Positions 25,719 through 34,491 of a stretch of 64,000 nt of DNA are shown here, piece after piece. The stretch covers positions 61,861 to 125,860 of the forward strand of contig DAOUIZ010000051.1 in NCBI GenBank assembly GCA_034423195.1, read 5' to 3'. The position numbers and the translations under genes were made by a program. This DNA is from CATOSK01 sp034423195 (GTDB taxonomy: Bacteria > Chloroflexota > Dehalococcoidia > Lucifugimonadales > UBA3495). The notes beneath the pieces were generated by a model. The model saw only the letters and a list, made by a program, of their open reading frames with translations, made no database searches and was not told where the DNA came from. The first letter of the stretch is position 1, and each line of letters opens with the position of its first letter.

Positions 25719-27209
25719 CTAGAGCAAGCTCCCAATGTCTTCCAGTTGCCGCGTCAGCCAGTGCCGGATGTCTCCTTCCTGCACCTTCCTGGACAGCGCC
25801 TCCGCCCGGACCCGCCTCTCCTCGGAAGACATGGTAATCGCCTGGTACAGGGCGTCCGTCGTCCCTTCCACGTCCGTTGGCGCCACCGCCAACGCCTCCC
25901 CGGCCATCTCGTTATAGGCCCCGCTGGTCTCGGACAGGACCACCACCCCATCCCTGGTATTCACTACCGGCCCTTCCTTGGCCACCAGGTTCATCCCGTC
26001 GATGATCGGATTCACCAGCAGCACGTCGTACAGCTTCATCCCGGCGATGGCTTGAGTGTAGTTGTTCTCCATGAACGGCCGGATTGGCTGCCAGTCCTGC
26101 GTTCCGTGGTTGTGGTTGACCTGGTTGATCAGACCCTCGATCTCCTCCATGTACCTCTGGTACTGCCGGATGTGGGTCCGGGACGGCACCAGGAACGCCC
26201 AGAAAGTCACCTTCCCGTGCAGCTCCGGGTGGCGGGAGAGGAGCAGATCGTAGGCCCGGAACCCCCTGATTACGTTCTTGTTGGGCTCGGCCCGGTCAAT
26301 GCGGACAATCGTCGCCTCGTTCAGGTAGGGCCGCAGCCGACCTTCGTATTCCGTGGCCCTGGGAGAGTTGGCGATCCGCCGCACCTCCTCCACGTTTATC
26401 GAAGTCGGATAGACCCCCACCCGGGTGCGCTGGTCTTCCAGCAGGACCTCGTTCCTGGACCGGTCCACCTCCGCCCCCGGAAGGAACTCCTCGACCGAAT
26501 CAAGGAAACTCTGCCGGTCCTGGGGGGTCTGGAAGCCCACCATATCCGCGTGGCAAAGCGCGGCGCAGACGCTGCGCACCATGAACCTCGGCACCATCTG
26601 CCAGTACCGGGGAGTCGGCCAGGGAATGTGTACGTAGTGGTGGATCAACGCCCCGGGAAGCTCCTTCCGGACCATCTCCGGCAGGAGGTACATGTGATAG
26701 TCCTGGACGACCACCACCGGCGGTTTGCCGCTCTCCCTGGCTTCTTCCACCACCTGCTTGGCGAAGGCCTGGTTTACCGGAACGTACCCGGTCTCCCAGG
26801 CGTTGTGGACGCTTGCGTCCACCGTCGGGTTGTAGGGAGGGTTCCACATATAGTGCTGCAGGAACCACAACAGCGGGTTGCACACCACGTTGTAGTACTT
26901 GTGGTACACCCGACGCGGCGTCACCACGTAGCGCAGGTCAATCTTGTGGTTGGGCAGCGGGGACTTGACCTTTGGCCCCGCTCCGTTGTTGGAAACGGCC
27001 CGGTCTCCCTCTCCCATGGCGCTGGAAATCCAGGTGAACGGAGCGGTCTGCGCCAGGACGTTCAGGGCGGTGACAATGTTTCCGCTGCCGCGGCGCGGTT
27101 CGGGACGGCCTTCCGGGGAAACATGGAATTCCACCGGGCCCCGGTTGCTGGCCACAATCAACGACCGGTGCGCCAGTATCTCTTCGCACAGCTGATTCAA
27201 GTCAGCCAT
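25719..27209 (-). CDS. otsA: GT20 glycosyltransferase, trehalose-6-phosphate synthase-like
   Basis: 496 residues from the ATG at 27209 (GAGGA 5 bases upstream). OtsA blocks are clear: IVASNRGPVEF at the start, QDYHMYLLPEMVRKE, HYVHIPWPTP, YPTSINVEEV, RIDRAEPNKNVIRGF (donor site), and DGMNLVAKE near the C-terminus. It would join UDP- or GDP-glucose to glucose 6-phosphate, a step towards an osmolyte. The N-terminal acceptor loop is GSGNIVTALN instead of the usual GGLVTAL, so a related product (for example glucosylglycerol phosphate) is possible. No OtsB-type phosphatase is adjacent; the next gene upstream is a HAD hydrolase of another class. Confidence 0.85.
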   Translation of the reverse strand: MADLNQLCEEILAHRSLIVASNRGPVEFHVSPEGRPEPRRGSGNIVTALNVLAQTAPFTWISSAMGEGDRAVSNNGAGPKVKSPLPNHKIDLRYVVTPRRVYHKYYNVVCNPLLWFLQHYMWNPPYNPTVDASVHNAWETGYVPVNQAFAKQVVEEARESGKPPVVVVQDYHMYLLPEMVRKELPGALIHHYVHIPWPTPRYWQMVPRFMVRSVCAALCHADMVGFQTPQDRQSFLDSVEEFLPGAEVDRSRNEVLLEDQRTRVGVYPTSINVEEVRRIANSPRATEYEGRLRPYLNEATIVRIDRAEPNKNVIRGFRAYDLLLSRHPELHGKVTFWAFLVPSRTHIRQYQRYMEEIEGLINQVNHNHGTQDWQPIRPFMENNYTQAIAGMKLYDVLLVNPIIDGMNLVAKEGPVVNTRDGVVVLSETSGAYNEMAGEALAVAPTDVEGTTDALYQAITMSSEERRVRAEALSRKVQEGDIRHWLTRQLEDIGSLL

Positions 27210-27342
27210 TCCAGTCCTCGCTCGGACCCGGCGCCCGTATCGGTCCAGTGGTAGGCCATTCCGCATTTCTGGCCCTTACCCACCGGTAAACGTCATTTGA
27301 ACGCCCGTATCAGGACGCGTTCAATCCCTTCGTACTCAATTC

Positions 27343-27371
27343 AGATTATCTGCCGCCCATGGGGTTGTCAA
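27343..27371 (-). promoter_or_regulatory. Sigma-70-type promoter for the GT20 gene
   Basis: On the minus strand, TTGACA (27371-27366), 17-base spacer, TAATCT (27348-27343). It would give a leader of ~125 bases before the start at 27209. Confidence 0.6.
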
Positions 27372-27480
27372 GCAAATCCTCCGGCCCGGCCCTGCCGGAA
27401 AACCGGAGCAATACCATGCTGCCGCAGGGACAATCCCTCCCGGTTCATCCCCCTTCTGACAGCCTCATCGCGGCGGGTTA

Positions 27481-28257
27481 TCAGGTTGCGGTTCTCCCGC
27501 TCCGGGCCAGGTTCAGGATAACGGCTGGCACCTCCGACAGGTTGGACACCGACGCGTCGGGGTGGCATTCCGGCGGGACCTCGTCGGGCCGCTCCGAGAA
27601 GCCCGCGATCCAGACTGCCCGCATCCCCACCTTCTTGGCCCCGAAGATGTCATGGACGAATTGGTCCCCGATATGCGCCGACTCCCCGGGCGCCGCCTCC
27701 AGTTGCTCCAGGGTCGAGGTGAAGGGGATAGCCCCCGGCTTGCACTGTTGCAGTTCGTCCGAAAAGGTCAGAACGTCGAAGAATTCGATCATTCCGTGTT
27801 GCCGCAGGAACTCCCGGAACGTGACCCCCGGCGTCATCGCCGTGTTGGAAATCAACCCCATCCGAAACCCCTGCTCCTTCAGGCCGGCCAGGACGTCCAT
27901 GGCCGCCGGGTGCGGCTCGGGCGGCAGGTCCAGGAAGGCGTCGGAATAGACGTGCTGTATCTCCCGGATGACATCCTCTTCCAGCCGGTCCGGCAGTCCC
28001 TCGTCGATGCTGCGGATGAACCTGTCCACCTGCTCCGGGAAGCTCAGGTCCCGGTGCTGTTCCCGGACCTGCCGGCAATAAAGGATGCAGTCCTGGTACG
28101 CCTGTCGGATCCGGTCCATGCCATGAGATTCCCCAACCCGGCGGAGGGCGGCATCCGTCCCCGTCAGGCGCATTTCGCTCCTCGTGCGCCCGCGCTCCGG
28201 CGTGTCCAGCAAGAGCGTCTGCCATAAATCGAAGGTTACGGTGGTTAATTCGCCCAA
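27481..28257 (-). CDS. HAD-superfamily hydrolase
   Basis: 258 residues from TTG at 28257. HAD motif I is FDLWQTLLLD (nucleophile Asp kept, the second acid replaced by Trp, as in haloacid-dehalogenase-type and FDLWxTL members), motif II MGLISNTA, motif III CKPGAIPF and motif IV HIGDQFVHDIFGAKKVGM. The helical cap sits between motifs I and II (subclass IA), unlike trehalose-phosphate phosphatases (IIB). It probably hydrolyses a small phosphate ester or acts as a dehalogenase; substrate unknown. 219 bases with its own promoter region separate it from the downstream GT20 gene. Confidence 0.85.
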   Translation of the reverse strand: MGELTTVTFDLWQTLLLDTPERGRTRSEMRLTGTDAALRRVGESHGMDRIRQAYQDCILYCRQVREQHRDLSFPEQVDRFIRSIDEGLPDRLEEDVIREIQHVYSDAFLDLPPEPHPAAMDVLAGLKEQGFRMGLISNTAMTPGVTFREFLRQHGMIEFFDVLTFSDELQQCKPGAIPFTSTLEQLEAAPGESAHIGDQFVHDIFGAKKVGMRAVWIAGFSERPDEVPPECHPDASVSNLSEVPAVILNLARSGRTAT

Positions 28258-28303
28258 CTTGCCCGCCCCCGCAGCTTCCCTGGTCGTCTTGACAGTCCCT
28301 GCC

Positions 28304-29716
28304 CTAGATCGGCGGCCTTCTCCGGTGCCAGTCCGTTGCCTGCTCGTAGGCGTGCGCGGTTCTCAACACCGTGGCTTCGTCGAAAGCCCGTCCCGCCAGT
28401 TGAAGCCCGATGGGCAGCCCATCCTGGGAAAATCCGCATGGCACCGAGATTGCCGGCGACCCGGTGATGTTGTACGGTCGGGTGTACTGGGTCAATGCCG
28501 CCGTTGTTCCGATGGATACTTCGCCGGCCTGGACCTCCTGGGCCAGGATTTGCGGTGCCGTCACCGGCTCCGTGGGTCCCGCCAGCAGGTCCACCGTCTC
28601 GAACAGCCGCCGGACCGCCCGGTTGAACTCCGACCTTCCCTGCTGCGCCTTGAGATAGTCCGCCGCTGACACGAACAGCCCCGCCTCCAGCCGCAGCCGC
28701 ACCGGCGGGTAGATTTTGTCAGCGTCCCGTTTCAGCAGGTCCCGGTGGCAGGCCGAGGCCTCCGACATCAACACCGTCCCGGAAACCGCCTGGGCATACT
28801 CGAACATGGGAAAATCAACTTCCGAGACCGTTGCTCCCAGCTCTTCCAGCAGCCCAACCGCTTCACGGACCGCCTGTCCCACCCCGGGGTCCAGGGGAGC
28901 GGTGAAATACTCCCTGGGAACGCCAATCCGCAGGCCCTCGATGTCCCCGGTCAGGGCCGCCGTGTAGTCGGGTACCTCAACCCTGGCCGATCCGGGGTCT
29001 TCCGGGTCGTATCCCGCCACCGTGTTCATCACCAGGGCGGCGTCTTCCACCGTCCTCACCATCGGACCGGGATGGTCCATGCTCCACGACAGCGGGGTCA
29101 ACCCCGACCGGCTGACCAGCCCGTAGGTGGGCTTCAGGCCGACGATTCCGCACAGGGCCGCCGGAATCCTGACCGACCCTCCCGTATCGCTTCCCATTGC
29201 TATGGTGCATTGTCCTGCGGCGGGCGCCGACCCCGAGCCGCCGCTTGACCCACCCGTGATCATCTCCGGGTTCCAGGGATTATGCATGTGCCCGTAGTCC
29301 GCGTTCTCCCCGGTGGGGCCGTAGGCGAAGGGGTGCATGTTCAGCTTGCCCAGCAGGATAGCTCCTGCCTGGTGAAACCTGGCTGCCACGGTGCAGTCCC
29401 GGTCCGGCAGGTAGTTGTCGAAAATTCGGGAACCGGAAGTCGTTCTGACCCCGGCCGTGTTGTACAGGTCCTTCAACCCAACCGGGATGCCGTGCAGCGG
29501 CCCCCGGTAGTTGCCCCTGAGGATCTCGGCCTCCGCCCTTCTGGCCGAAGCCTTGGCCTCCTCCGCCAGCAGGGTGATGAACGAGTTGAGGACGCCTTCG
29601 GTGGCGCCGATGCGTTCCAGGTGGGCGTCAATCACCTCCACCGGGGAAACTTCCCGGTTCTGAATCAGGGGGGCCAGTTGCCCCGCGCTGGCGTAGCAAA
29701 GTTCGAGGCCGTCCAT
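28304..29716 (-). CDS. Amidase (GatA/AtzE-like amidase-signature enzyme)
   Basis: 470 residues from the ATG at 29716 with GGAGGG 10-12 bases upstream; a GTG at 29725 overlapping the previous stop is possible. The Ser-cisSer-Lys triad is present: Lys in PVGLKDLYNTAG, then GGSSGGSGSAPAAG and SDTGGSVRIPAALCG. The enzyme hydrolyses an amide or transfers ammonia from glutamine. It overlaps or abuts a 65-residue GatC-like gene (29722), which suggests a two-subunit amidase such as AtzE-AtzG or a GatA-GatC-like pair; GatB is not in the window. Confidence 0.9.
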   Translation of the reverse strand: MDGLELCYASAGQLAPLIQNREVSPVEVIDAHLERIGATEGVLNSFITLLAEEAKASARRAEAEILRGNYRGPLHGIPVGLKDLYNTAGVRTTSGSRIFDNYLPDRDCTVAARFHQAGAILLGKLNMHPFAYGPTGENADYGHMHNPWNPEMITGGSSGGSGSAPAAGQCTIAMGSDTGGSVRIPAALCGIVGLKPTYGLVSRSGLTPLSWSMDHPGPMVRTVEDAALVMNTVAGYDPEDPGSARVEVPDYTAALTGDIEGLRIGVPREYFTAPLDPGVGQAVREAVGLLEELGATVSEVDFPMFEYAQAVSGTVLMSEASACHRDLLKRDADKIYPPVRLRLEAGLFVSAADYLKAQQGRSEFNRAVRRLFETVDLLAGPTEPVTAPQILAQEVQAGEVSIGTTAALTQYTRPYNITGSPAISVPCGFSQDGLPIGLQLAGRAFDEATVLRTAHAYEQATDWHRRRPPI

Positions 29717-29721
29717 ATCCC

Positions 29722-29919
29722 TCACCCCTCCCGATTGGCAATGAACGCCATGTCCGGCTCCGCGTTGCTGGTGTCCATCTCCCTCAGCGCGGCCAGTCCC
29801 CGGAGAGCGTTATCTACATAGGGGAACAGTTCTTCCATGTGCGGGTCTTCGGTATTCAGTCCTGCCTCTCCCGCCAGGTACAGGAACGTTTCCCAGGATA
29901 GCTGGTCCGGTTCGGCCAT
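29722..29919 (-). CDS. Small GatC/AtzG-like amidase partner
   Basis: 65 residues with the GatC-like pattern: an N-terminal helix (LSWETFLYLAGEAGL), a middle helix (LFPYVDNALRGLAALREMDTSN) and the C-terminal AEPDMAFI segment that resembles the GatC 'vdt..vep' end. GatC-like proteins wrap around and stabilise the amidase subunit. Its stop codon lies just upstream of the amidase start on the same strand, so the two are translationally coupled. SD AACGATGG is weak; ATG start at 29919. Confidence 0.62.
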   Translation of the reverse strand: MAEPDQLSWETFLYLAGEAGLNTEDPHMEELFPYVDNALRGLAALREMDTSNAEPDMAFIANREG

Positions 29920-30130
29920 CGTTCCTCCGTGTCAACGCCGTGCTTTACCCTTCGCCGGAAGAAAACCCCTTGAAGATCGGCGCACCGTCCTCCAATTATT
30001 GCCGACCCTCTCTATCATAGCAACCGCCCCCTCTTCCATCCGGCTTGTCCCTCCGCGTCAATTGATATACTCGGAAGACTCCGCCGCCCCGAGTCTGTTC
30101 CTGCGGCGCCCCACCGGAGAAGATGATGCC

Positions 30131-30913
30131 GTGATTTGCCCATACTGCCAGACATCCATCCCATCCCGGTCAAGCTACTGCCCAATGTGCGGCTCCGCGC
30201 AGTTCGCCCGTCCGGTTGGCCTTCCTGGTCCCGGGAGCGGTGCGACGTGGGGCTTGATGTGGCTGGGGATCGGGCTGCTCGTGGTGTTGGTCGCCGGCTT
30301 GTCCATCGCGGCGGCTATCGTCCTCATCTTGGGTGAAGGCCATCTGGCGTGGGCCGCCGTCCTGGGCAGCCTCGCCCTCGGGGTGGTGATGCTGGGGACC
30401 TCCGGGTTCATTGCCGGGGCGGGGCAGGGGTTTGCCCTTCGTCCCCTGGGGCTTTCCCTCTCCGTCTCCTCACCGCTCCGGGCCTTCGCCTGCGCCGCTC
30501 TGGCATTGGGCGGAAGCCTGGGGTTCACTGCGGGCTATTCCTGGGTTGTCACCACCCTGGACTTTGCCGCGCTGGTGCCGCCGGACATTCCTTCCGGGTT
30601 GTTCCTTCCGGGCCCGGCCGCCCTCTTGACCATTGCCGCCCTGGCCTTCTGGACCCCTCTCACCGAGGAGGCGTTCTTCCGTGGATTCGTCTTCGGCGGA
30701 TTGGCGGAACGGTTCGGGTTCGTTTGGGCCTCCCTCGCCAGTGCGGCCGTGTTCAGCCTCTTCCATGCCGACCCTGGCGTGTTGCTCCCCATATTCGTCA
30801 CCGGCCTCTTGCTGGCATGGCTCTACCGGCAGACCCGCTCCCTGTGGCCCGCGGTGGCGGCCCACGCGGCCCAGAACGGCATTGCCCTGTCGGCCACGCT
30901 CTGGTTTCAGTAG
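30131..30913 (+). CDS. CPBP-family intramembrane protease with N-terminal zinc ribbon
   Basis: 260 residues from GTG at 30131 (GGAGAAGATGATGCC upstream). Two CxxC pairs at the N-terminus (CPYC and CPMC) form a zinc ribbon, followed by about seven membrane segments. CPBP/Rce1/Abi motifs: EEAFFRGFVFGGL (catalytic EExxxR), a later FSLFH and the C-terminal HAAQNG. The family includes CAAX-type and bacteriocin-immunity proteases. The start is uncertain because the frame is open upstream to 29837, but the zinc ribbon begins right after this GTG. Confidence 0.82.
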   Translation: MICPYCQTSIPSRSSYCPMCGSAQFARPVGLPGPGSGATWGLMWLGIGLLVVLVAGLSIAAAIVLILGEGHLAWAAVLGSLALGVVMLGTSGFIAGAGQGFALRPLGLSLSVSSPLRAFACAALALGGSLGFTAGYSWVVTTLDFAALVPPDIPSGLFLPGPAALLTIAALAFWTPLTEEAFFRGFVFGGLAERFGFVWASLASAAVFSLFHADPGVLLPIFVTGLLLAWLYRQTRSLWPAVAAHAAQNGIALSATLWFQ

Positions 30914-31040
30914 ACAAGGCCAACACGGTCGTTTACATTGGCGCCACCATCTTGGGCGCCATGCACATCACGGGAACTCCGGGGCCGGTAAGGCGTTCAA
31001 CCTCCACAACCGGCCCGACTGGTTTTGGGAAGCAGGCCAA

Positions 31041-31841
31041 TTGATTGAACGAGACCGCATCAAAGAGACCTTTCAGAGAATCCGGGACGAAGACCGGACC
31101 GGCCTGATATTGTTCCTCACCCCCGGCTACCCCGACTGGGATGCGACCCGCGAGTTGGTCCCGGCCCTCGTCGAGGCCGGCGCCGACGCCATTGAGCTGA
31201 GCATTCCCTTCAGCGACCCGCTGGCCGACGGCCCCGTAATCCAGGAGTCCACCTTCCTGGCCCTGGAACGGGGGGTGACCCCTCCCGACTGTCTGGAGCT
31301 GGTGTCCGATTTGCGGGACCAGGTGCCCGACACTCCCCTGGTCCTAATGACCTACTACAATCTCATCCTGAGCTATGGAATCGGCCGTTTCGCTTCCGAT
31401 GCCTCCGCCGTCGGCGTGGACGGGTTGATTGGAGTGGACATACCCATTGGCGAGACCCGTCCACTGGAAGAGGTGTGCCGGCCCAGGGGCGTCCACCTCG
31501 TCCCGCTCCTTGCCCCCACCAGCACCGAGGCCAGCGTCGAGGAATCCGCCCGGAGCGCCACCGGGTTCATCTATTGCGTCAGTTTGACCGGCATTACCGG
31601 CGAACGCGACCAGGTGTCTACCCGGAGTTTCGAGCTTCTCGACCGGGTACGCGCGTATTCCGACGTCCCCCTGGCTGTCGGATTCGGCATCTCCCGCCGC
31701 GAGCATGTCGAAGCCGTCTGCCGCCACGCCGACGCCGCCGTCGTCGGTAGCGCCCTTGTTCGGGTGATGCTAGAATCCCCCCGGGAACAGTTGGTTTCCC
31801 GGGCCGTCGGGTTGTGTCGGGAGTTGGCGGGCCGGGGATGA
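31041..31841 (+). CDS. trpA: Tryptophan synthase alpha chain
   Basis: 266 residues from TTG at 31041, the normal TrpA length. Conserved ELSIPFSDPLADGPVIQ holds the two catalytic acids (Glu and Asp), YYNLILSYG is the active-site loop, and VGFGISRREHVE and AAVVGSAL close the phosphate site. It cleaves indole-3-glycerol phosphate to indole, which TrpB would use, but trpB and the rest of the trp operon are not in the window. It is followed 70 bases on by chorismate mutase, a related aromatic step. Confidence 0.93.
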   Translation: MIERDRIKETFQRIRDEDRTGLILFLTPGYPDWDATRELVPALVEAGADAIELSIPFSDPLADGPVIQESTFLALERGVTPPDCLELVSDLRDQVPDTPLVLMTYYNLILSYGIGRFASDASAVGVDGLIGVDIPIGETRPLEEVCRPRGVHLVPLLAPTSTEASVEESARSATGFIYCVSLTGITGERDQVSTRSFELLDRVRAYSDVPLAVGFGISRREHVEAVCRHADAAVVGSALVRVMLESPREQLVSRAVGLCRELAGRG

Positions 31842-31911
31842 CGGCTGACTGGGTGTGCGCGGACCGCCGCGCCGGTTAACTCCACTTCATACTGGGAGGC
31901 GCCGAACAACG

Positions 31912-32289
31912 ATGGCAGCTTGTCTGGGAATCAGGGGTGCGACCAGGGCGGACGAAAACACCGACGTCGCCATCTACGCCGCCACCCGGGAACTGCTGGC
32001 GGAGGTCATCGAAGCCAACAGTTTGGAGGAGGACAACGTCGCCGCCGTCTACTTCACCGTTACCCCGGACCTGAACGCAGCTTTCCCGGCTGCCGCGGCA
32101 CGCCAGTTGGGTTGGAACAGCACCGCCCTCATGTGCGCCACCGAAATTCCCGTCCCGGACAGTCTCCCCCGCTGTGTCCGCATCATGGTGCTGTACAATA
32201 CCGAAAAGTCGAAGGACGAGATAGTAAACGTCTACCTCCACGGCACCGAAGCCCTACGCATGCACGGCCTCGAAACCACCCCGTCATAA
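31912..32289 (+). CDS. aroH: Chorismate mutase, AroH class
   Basis: 125 residues from the ATG at 31912. The AroH fold is clear: an N-terminal GIRGATRADENT with the catalytic Arg, then LMCATEIPVPDSLPRCVRIMVLYNT (contiguous, AroH-specific, including the second Arg of the active site). It converts chorismate to prephenate for Phe/Tyr. A GGGAGG SD lies 13 bases upstream. Sits after trpA on the same strand, so chorismate use for Trp and Phe/Tyr may be co-regulated. Confidence 0.93.
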   Translation: MAACLGIRGATRADENTDVAIYAATRELLAEVIEANSLEEDNVAAVYFTVTPDLNAAFPAAAARQLGWNSTALMCATEIPVPDSLPRCVRIMVLYNTEKSKDEIVNVYLHGTEALRMHGLETTPS

Positions 32290-32316
32290 CCCCCCCGGCC
32301 TCTTCCTTCATACGCC

Positions 32317-33546
32317 TCACTCCTCCTCCACCAACCCCTGGGCGTACTCCAGCAGCTCCCTCTGCCGTTCCTCGCCGACACTCCGGTTCTCCAGGAAAAG
32401 CTTTAACGCCTGCATGGGTTGAAGGTCTTCAGCCTCGTCTCCGGCCAGCCTCGTCCTTCTGTCCCCGGTCACTTCCCGGTTGATGGCCGCGATGAAGTGG
32501 GCTCCGGCCAGGGATTGTCGCAGTTCCTGCTCCCTCAGCAGCGGCGCAGCTTCCGGAGGCAGCGAAATCCGTACCCGCACAACCGCATCGTCCGTGCTCG
32601 TGGACGCGATCCTTCGGAGAGCGGTTCCCGTTGGGTCCGGGTCCCCGGGCTCGATCCTCACATCGACCGTCGCGAATTTGCGTGCCTGGACATCGTGGAA
32701 CTGGAAGTCAACCATCCTCTGTCCCTGGGGTAGGTCCGGGTCCAGGTCAATCACGCAGTACCCCTTTCGGTCCCCTTCCTCGCTGAAGTCCACTCGCTGG
32801 ATGCTTCCTGAATAGACCACCATGGGCGGGTCCCGCCTCAGCACCTGGTGCTTGTGGATATGTCCCAGCGCCACGTATTCCAATTGGGGCCGGTGAACGG
32901 TGCTGACCAGCAGCGTGTGATCCTGCCCGAGCATCATGGACCGTTCCGTACCCACGACGGCCCCATTCATGGTGGCATGGGCCGTGAGAATTGCCGGCAC
33001 GCCTGGATCAAGATCGTCGATTCGGTCGTAGATGGCCCGGGTCAACCGGTCCTCCAGCATCTCCCGCACTTCGTCTATGGACAGGCCCCGGGTCTCCTCC
33101 CTGCTCAGGATCGCGCCCCGCCGCGGCCAGGGCACGGCCACTATCTGGAGCGGCCCGCTGCGGGTGGCGACGGTGGTTGTCTCCAGCCTGTCCCCCACGA
33201 ACACATTCGGCACGTCGAGGACCGGGAATATCTCCACCGCGGTAGCCCGGCTGGCCGCGTTGGGAAGGTCGTGGTTGCCAACCAGCAGGAATGTTGGTAT
33301 CCCCGCCTCCGAGAGGGTTCTCAGCCTGCGGGCGAACTCCCGCTGGTGTGTCTGCGAGGGGTCTCTTCCCTTGTAGATGTCTCCGGCGAACAGCACGAGG
33401 TCCGCCCGGTTGTGCAGGGCGAAGTCCACCACTTCATCCAGCGCCCCGAGGAAGTCCAGCAGCCTCGTGGACAACCCTGTGGCCGGGTCTATGGTGCCGT
33501 AGTTCTCCACCCCCAGGTGTAAATCTGATGTGTGAACAATGCGCAT
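32317..33546 (-). CDS. sbcD: Exonuclease SbcD / Mre11-type metallophosphoesterase
   Basis: 409 residues from ATG at 33546. All Mre11 motifs are present: MRIVHTSDLHLG, LFAGDIYKGRDPS, LLVGNHDLPNA, AILTAHATMNG and YVALGHIHKHQV, followed by a C-terminal capping and helical region of ~150 residues. It is the Mn-dependent nuclease partner of SbcC (5317-7902). The genes are unlinked by 24 kb but both on the minus strand. Confidence 0.92.
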   Translation of the reverse strand: MRIVHTSDLHLGVENYGTIDPATGLSTRLLDFLGALDEVVDFALHNRADLVLFAGDIYKGRDPSQTHQREFARRLRTLSEAGIPTFLLVGNHDLPNAASRATAVEIFPVLDVPNVFVGDRLETTTVATRSGPLQIVAVPWPRRGAILSREETRGLSIDEVREMLEDRLTRAIYDRIDDLDPGVPAILTAHATMNGAVVGTERSMMLGQDHTLLVSTVHRPQLEYVALGHIHKHQVLRRDPPMVVYSGSIQRVDFSEEGDRKGYCVIDLDPDLPQGQRMVDFQFHDVQARKFATVDVRIEPGDPDPTGTALRRIASTSTDDAVVRVRISLPPEAAPLLREQELRQSLAGAHFIAAINREVTGDRRTRLAGDEAEDLQPMQALKLFLENRSVGEERQRELLEYAQGLVEEE

Positions 33547-33674
33547 CAGTGGCCCCTGTCCTCCCCTTGACCTCCCGCCAATCTCCTGCAATCAGCCTGC
33601 TTGCAGCGGAATATACCGGACTCCCACCGGTTTGGTAAGGTCTCCCGGGGCGGCCTGGACAGCCCCGGCCCGCG

Positions 33675-33703
33675 TTGACAAGATTTCATTGCCTGCCTAG
33701 AAT
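33675..33703 (+). promoter_or_regulatory. Sigma-70-type promoter of the zinc-ribbon gene
   Basis: Perfect -35 TTGACA (33675-33680), 17-base spacer, -10 TAGAAT (33698-33703), 48 bases before the ATG at 33752. Confidence 0.7.
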
Positions 33704-33751
33704 CGAAAATCGATGAGCCCGACACAACGAAAAGTTAGGTAATCAATCGCT

Positions 33752-34450
33752 ATGACGTTGATGCGGCAGCTGTTTTCCCTTCAGGAATTGGACTTGGCTC
33801 TGGACAGTGTGCGGAGCCGGAAAGCCCGGGCCGAAGAAGAGTTGGAAACCAGGTTGACCCTTGGCAAGATCGAGCAAGGTATCGAAGAGGAGCAGGCCAA
33901 GCTGGAGGAAGTCCAGGCTACCCATCGGGACCAACAGTTGGAGGCCGAAACCCTCCGGGAGCGCGTCGGCCACCTGGAAACCCAGTTGTTTGGCGATACC
34001 GCCAATCCCAGGGACCTGGAGGTTCTGCAGCTTGAGGTCAACAACGTGAGGGCCCAGGTTGACCAGAAGGACTTGCAGCTTCTCGAACTCTCCGTTCGCG
34101 CCGACGATGGCCGGCGCCGCATTTCCGCGTTGCAGGAAGAATTGACCGAGGCCCGGGAGTCCTGGGAACTGCGCCAGGCTGAACTCCTGGAGGAAGTTGC
34201 CGTCTTGGCTGAGGAGGAAACCGGCTTGGCGGCACAGCGCACCGAGCTGGCCCAAACCCTCGATCAAGCCGAGGTCATGAAATACGACACCCTGCGCCGC
34301 AGCAAGGGAGGCACCGCCGTCGCCAAGGTGGAACGGGGTTTGTGCCAGGGTTGCCGGATGTCCCTCCCCACCCAGCATTTGCAGCGGGTTCGCTCTGGCC
34401 GCTATACCGTCAACTGCAGCAGTTGCGGAAGGATGCTCTTCCCCGGATAG
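33752..34450 (+). CDS. Coiled-coil protein with C-terminal zinc ribbon (CT398/CdsZ, DUF164-like)
   Basis: 232 residues. Residues 1-190 are a long Glu/Gln/Leu-rich antiparallel coiled-coil; the C-terminus is a C4 zinc ribbon (GLCQGCRM ... NCSSCGRMLFPG). This matches the zf-RING_7/DUF164 family, whose members bind partner proteins or nucleic acid; the role is not established. The RNase P RNA gene follows, a neighbourhood that fits a housekeeping role. Transcribed from its own strong promoter. Confidence 0.83.
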   Translation: MTLMRQLFSLQELDLALDSVRSRKARAEEELETRLTLGKIEQGIEEEQAKLEEVQATHRDQQLEAETLRERVGHLETQLFGDTANPRDLEVLQLEVNNVRAQVDQKDLQLLELSVRADDGRRRISALQEELTEARESWELRQAELLEEVAVLAEEETGLAAQRTELAQTLDQAEVMKYDTLRRSKGGTAVAKVERGLCQGCRMSLPTQHLQRVRSGRYTVNCSSCGRMLFPG

Positions 34451-34491
34451 CCCCCTCCCAGAGGGTGCGTGGCAAATACTCGGTGCCATCC

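Noticed and set aside
25647..27254. 535-codon plus-strand frame opposite the GT20 gene
   Set aside because: Pro/His/Arg-rich antisense translation of a well-conserved enzyme; no SD or domain.
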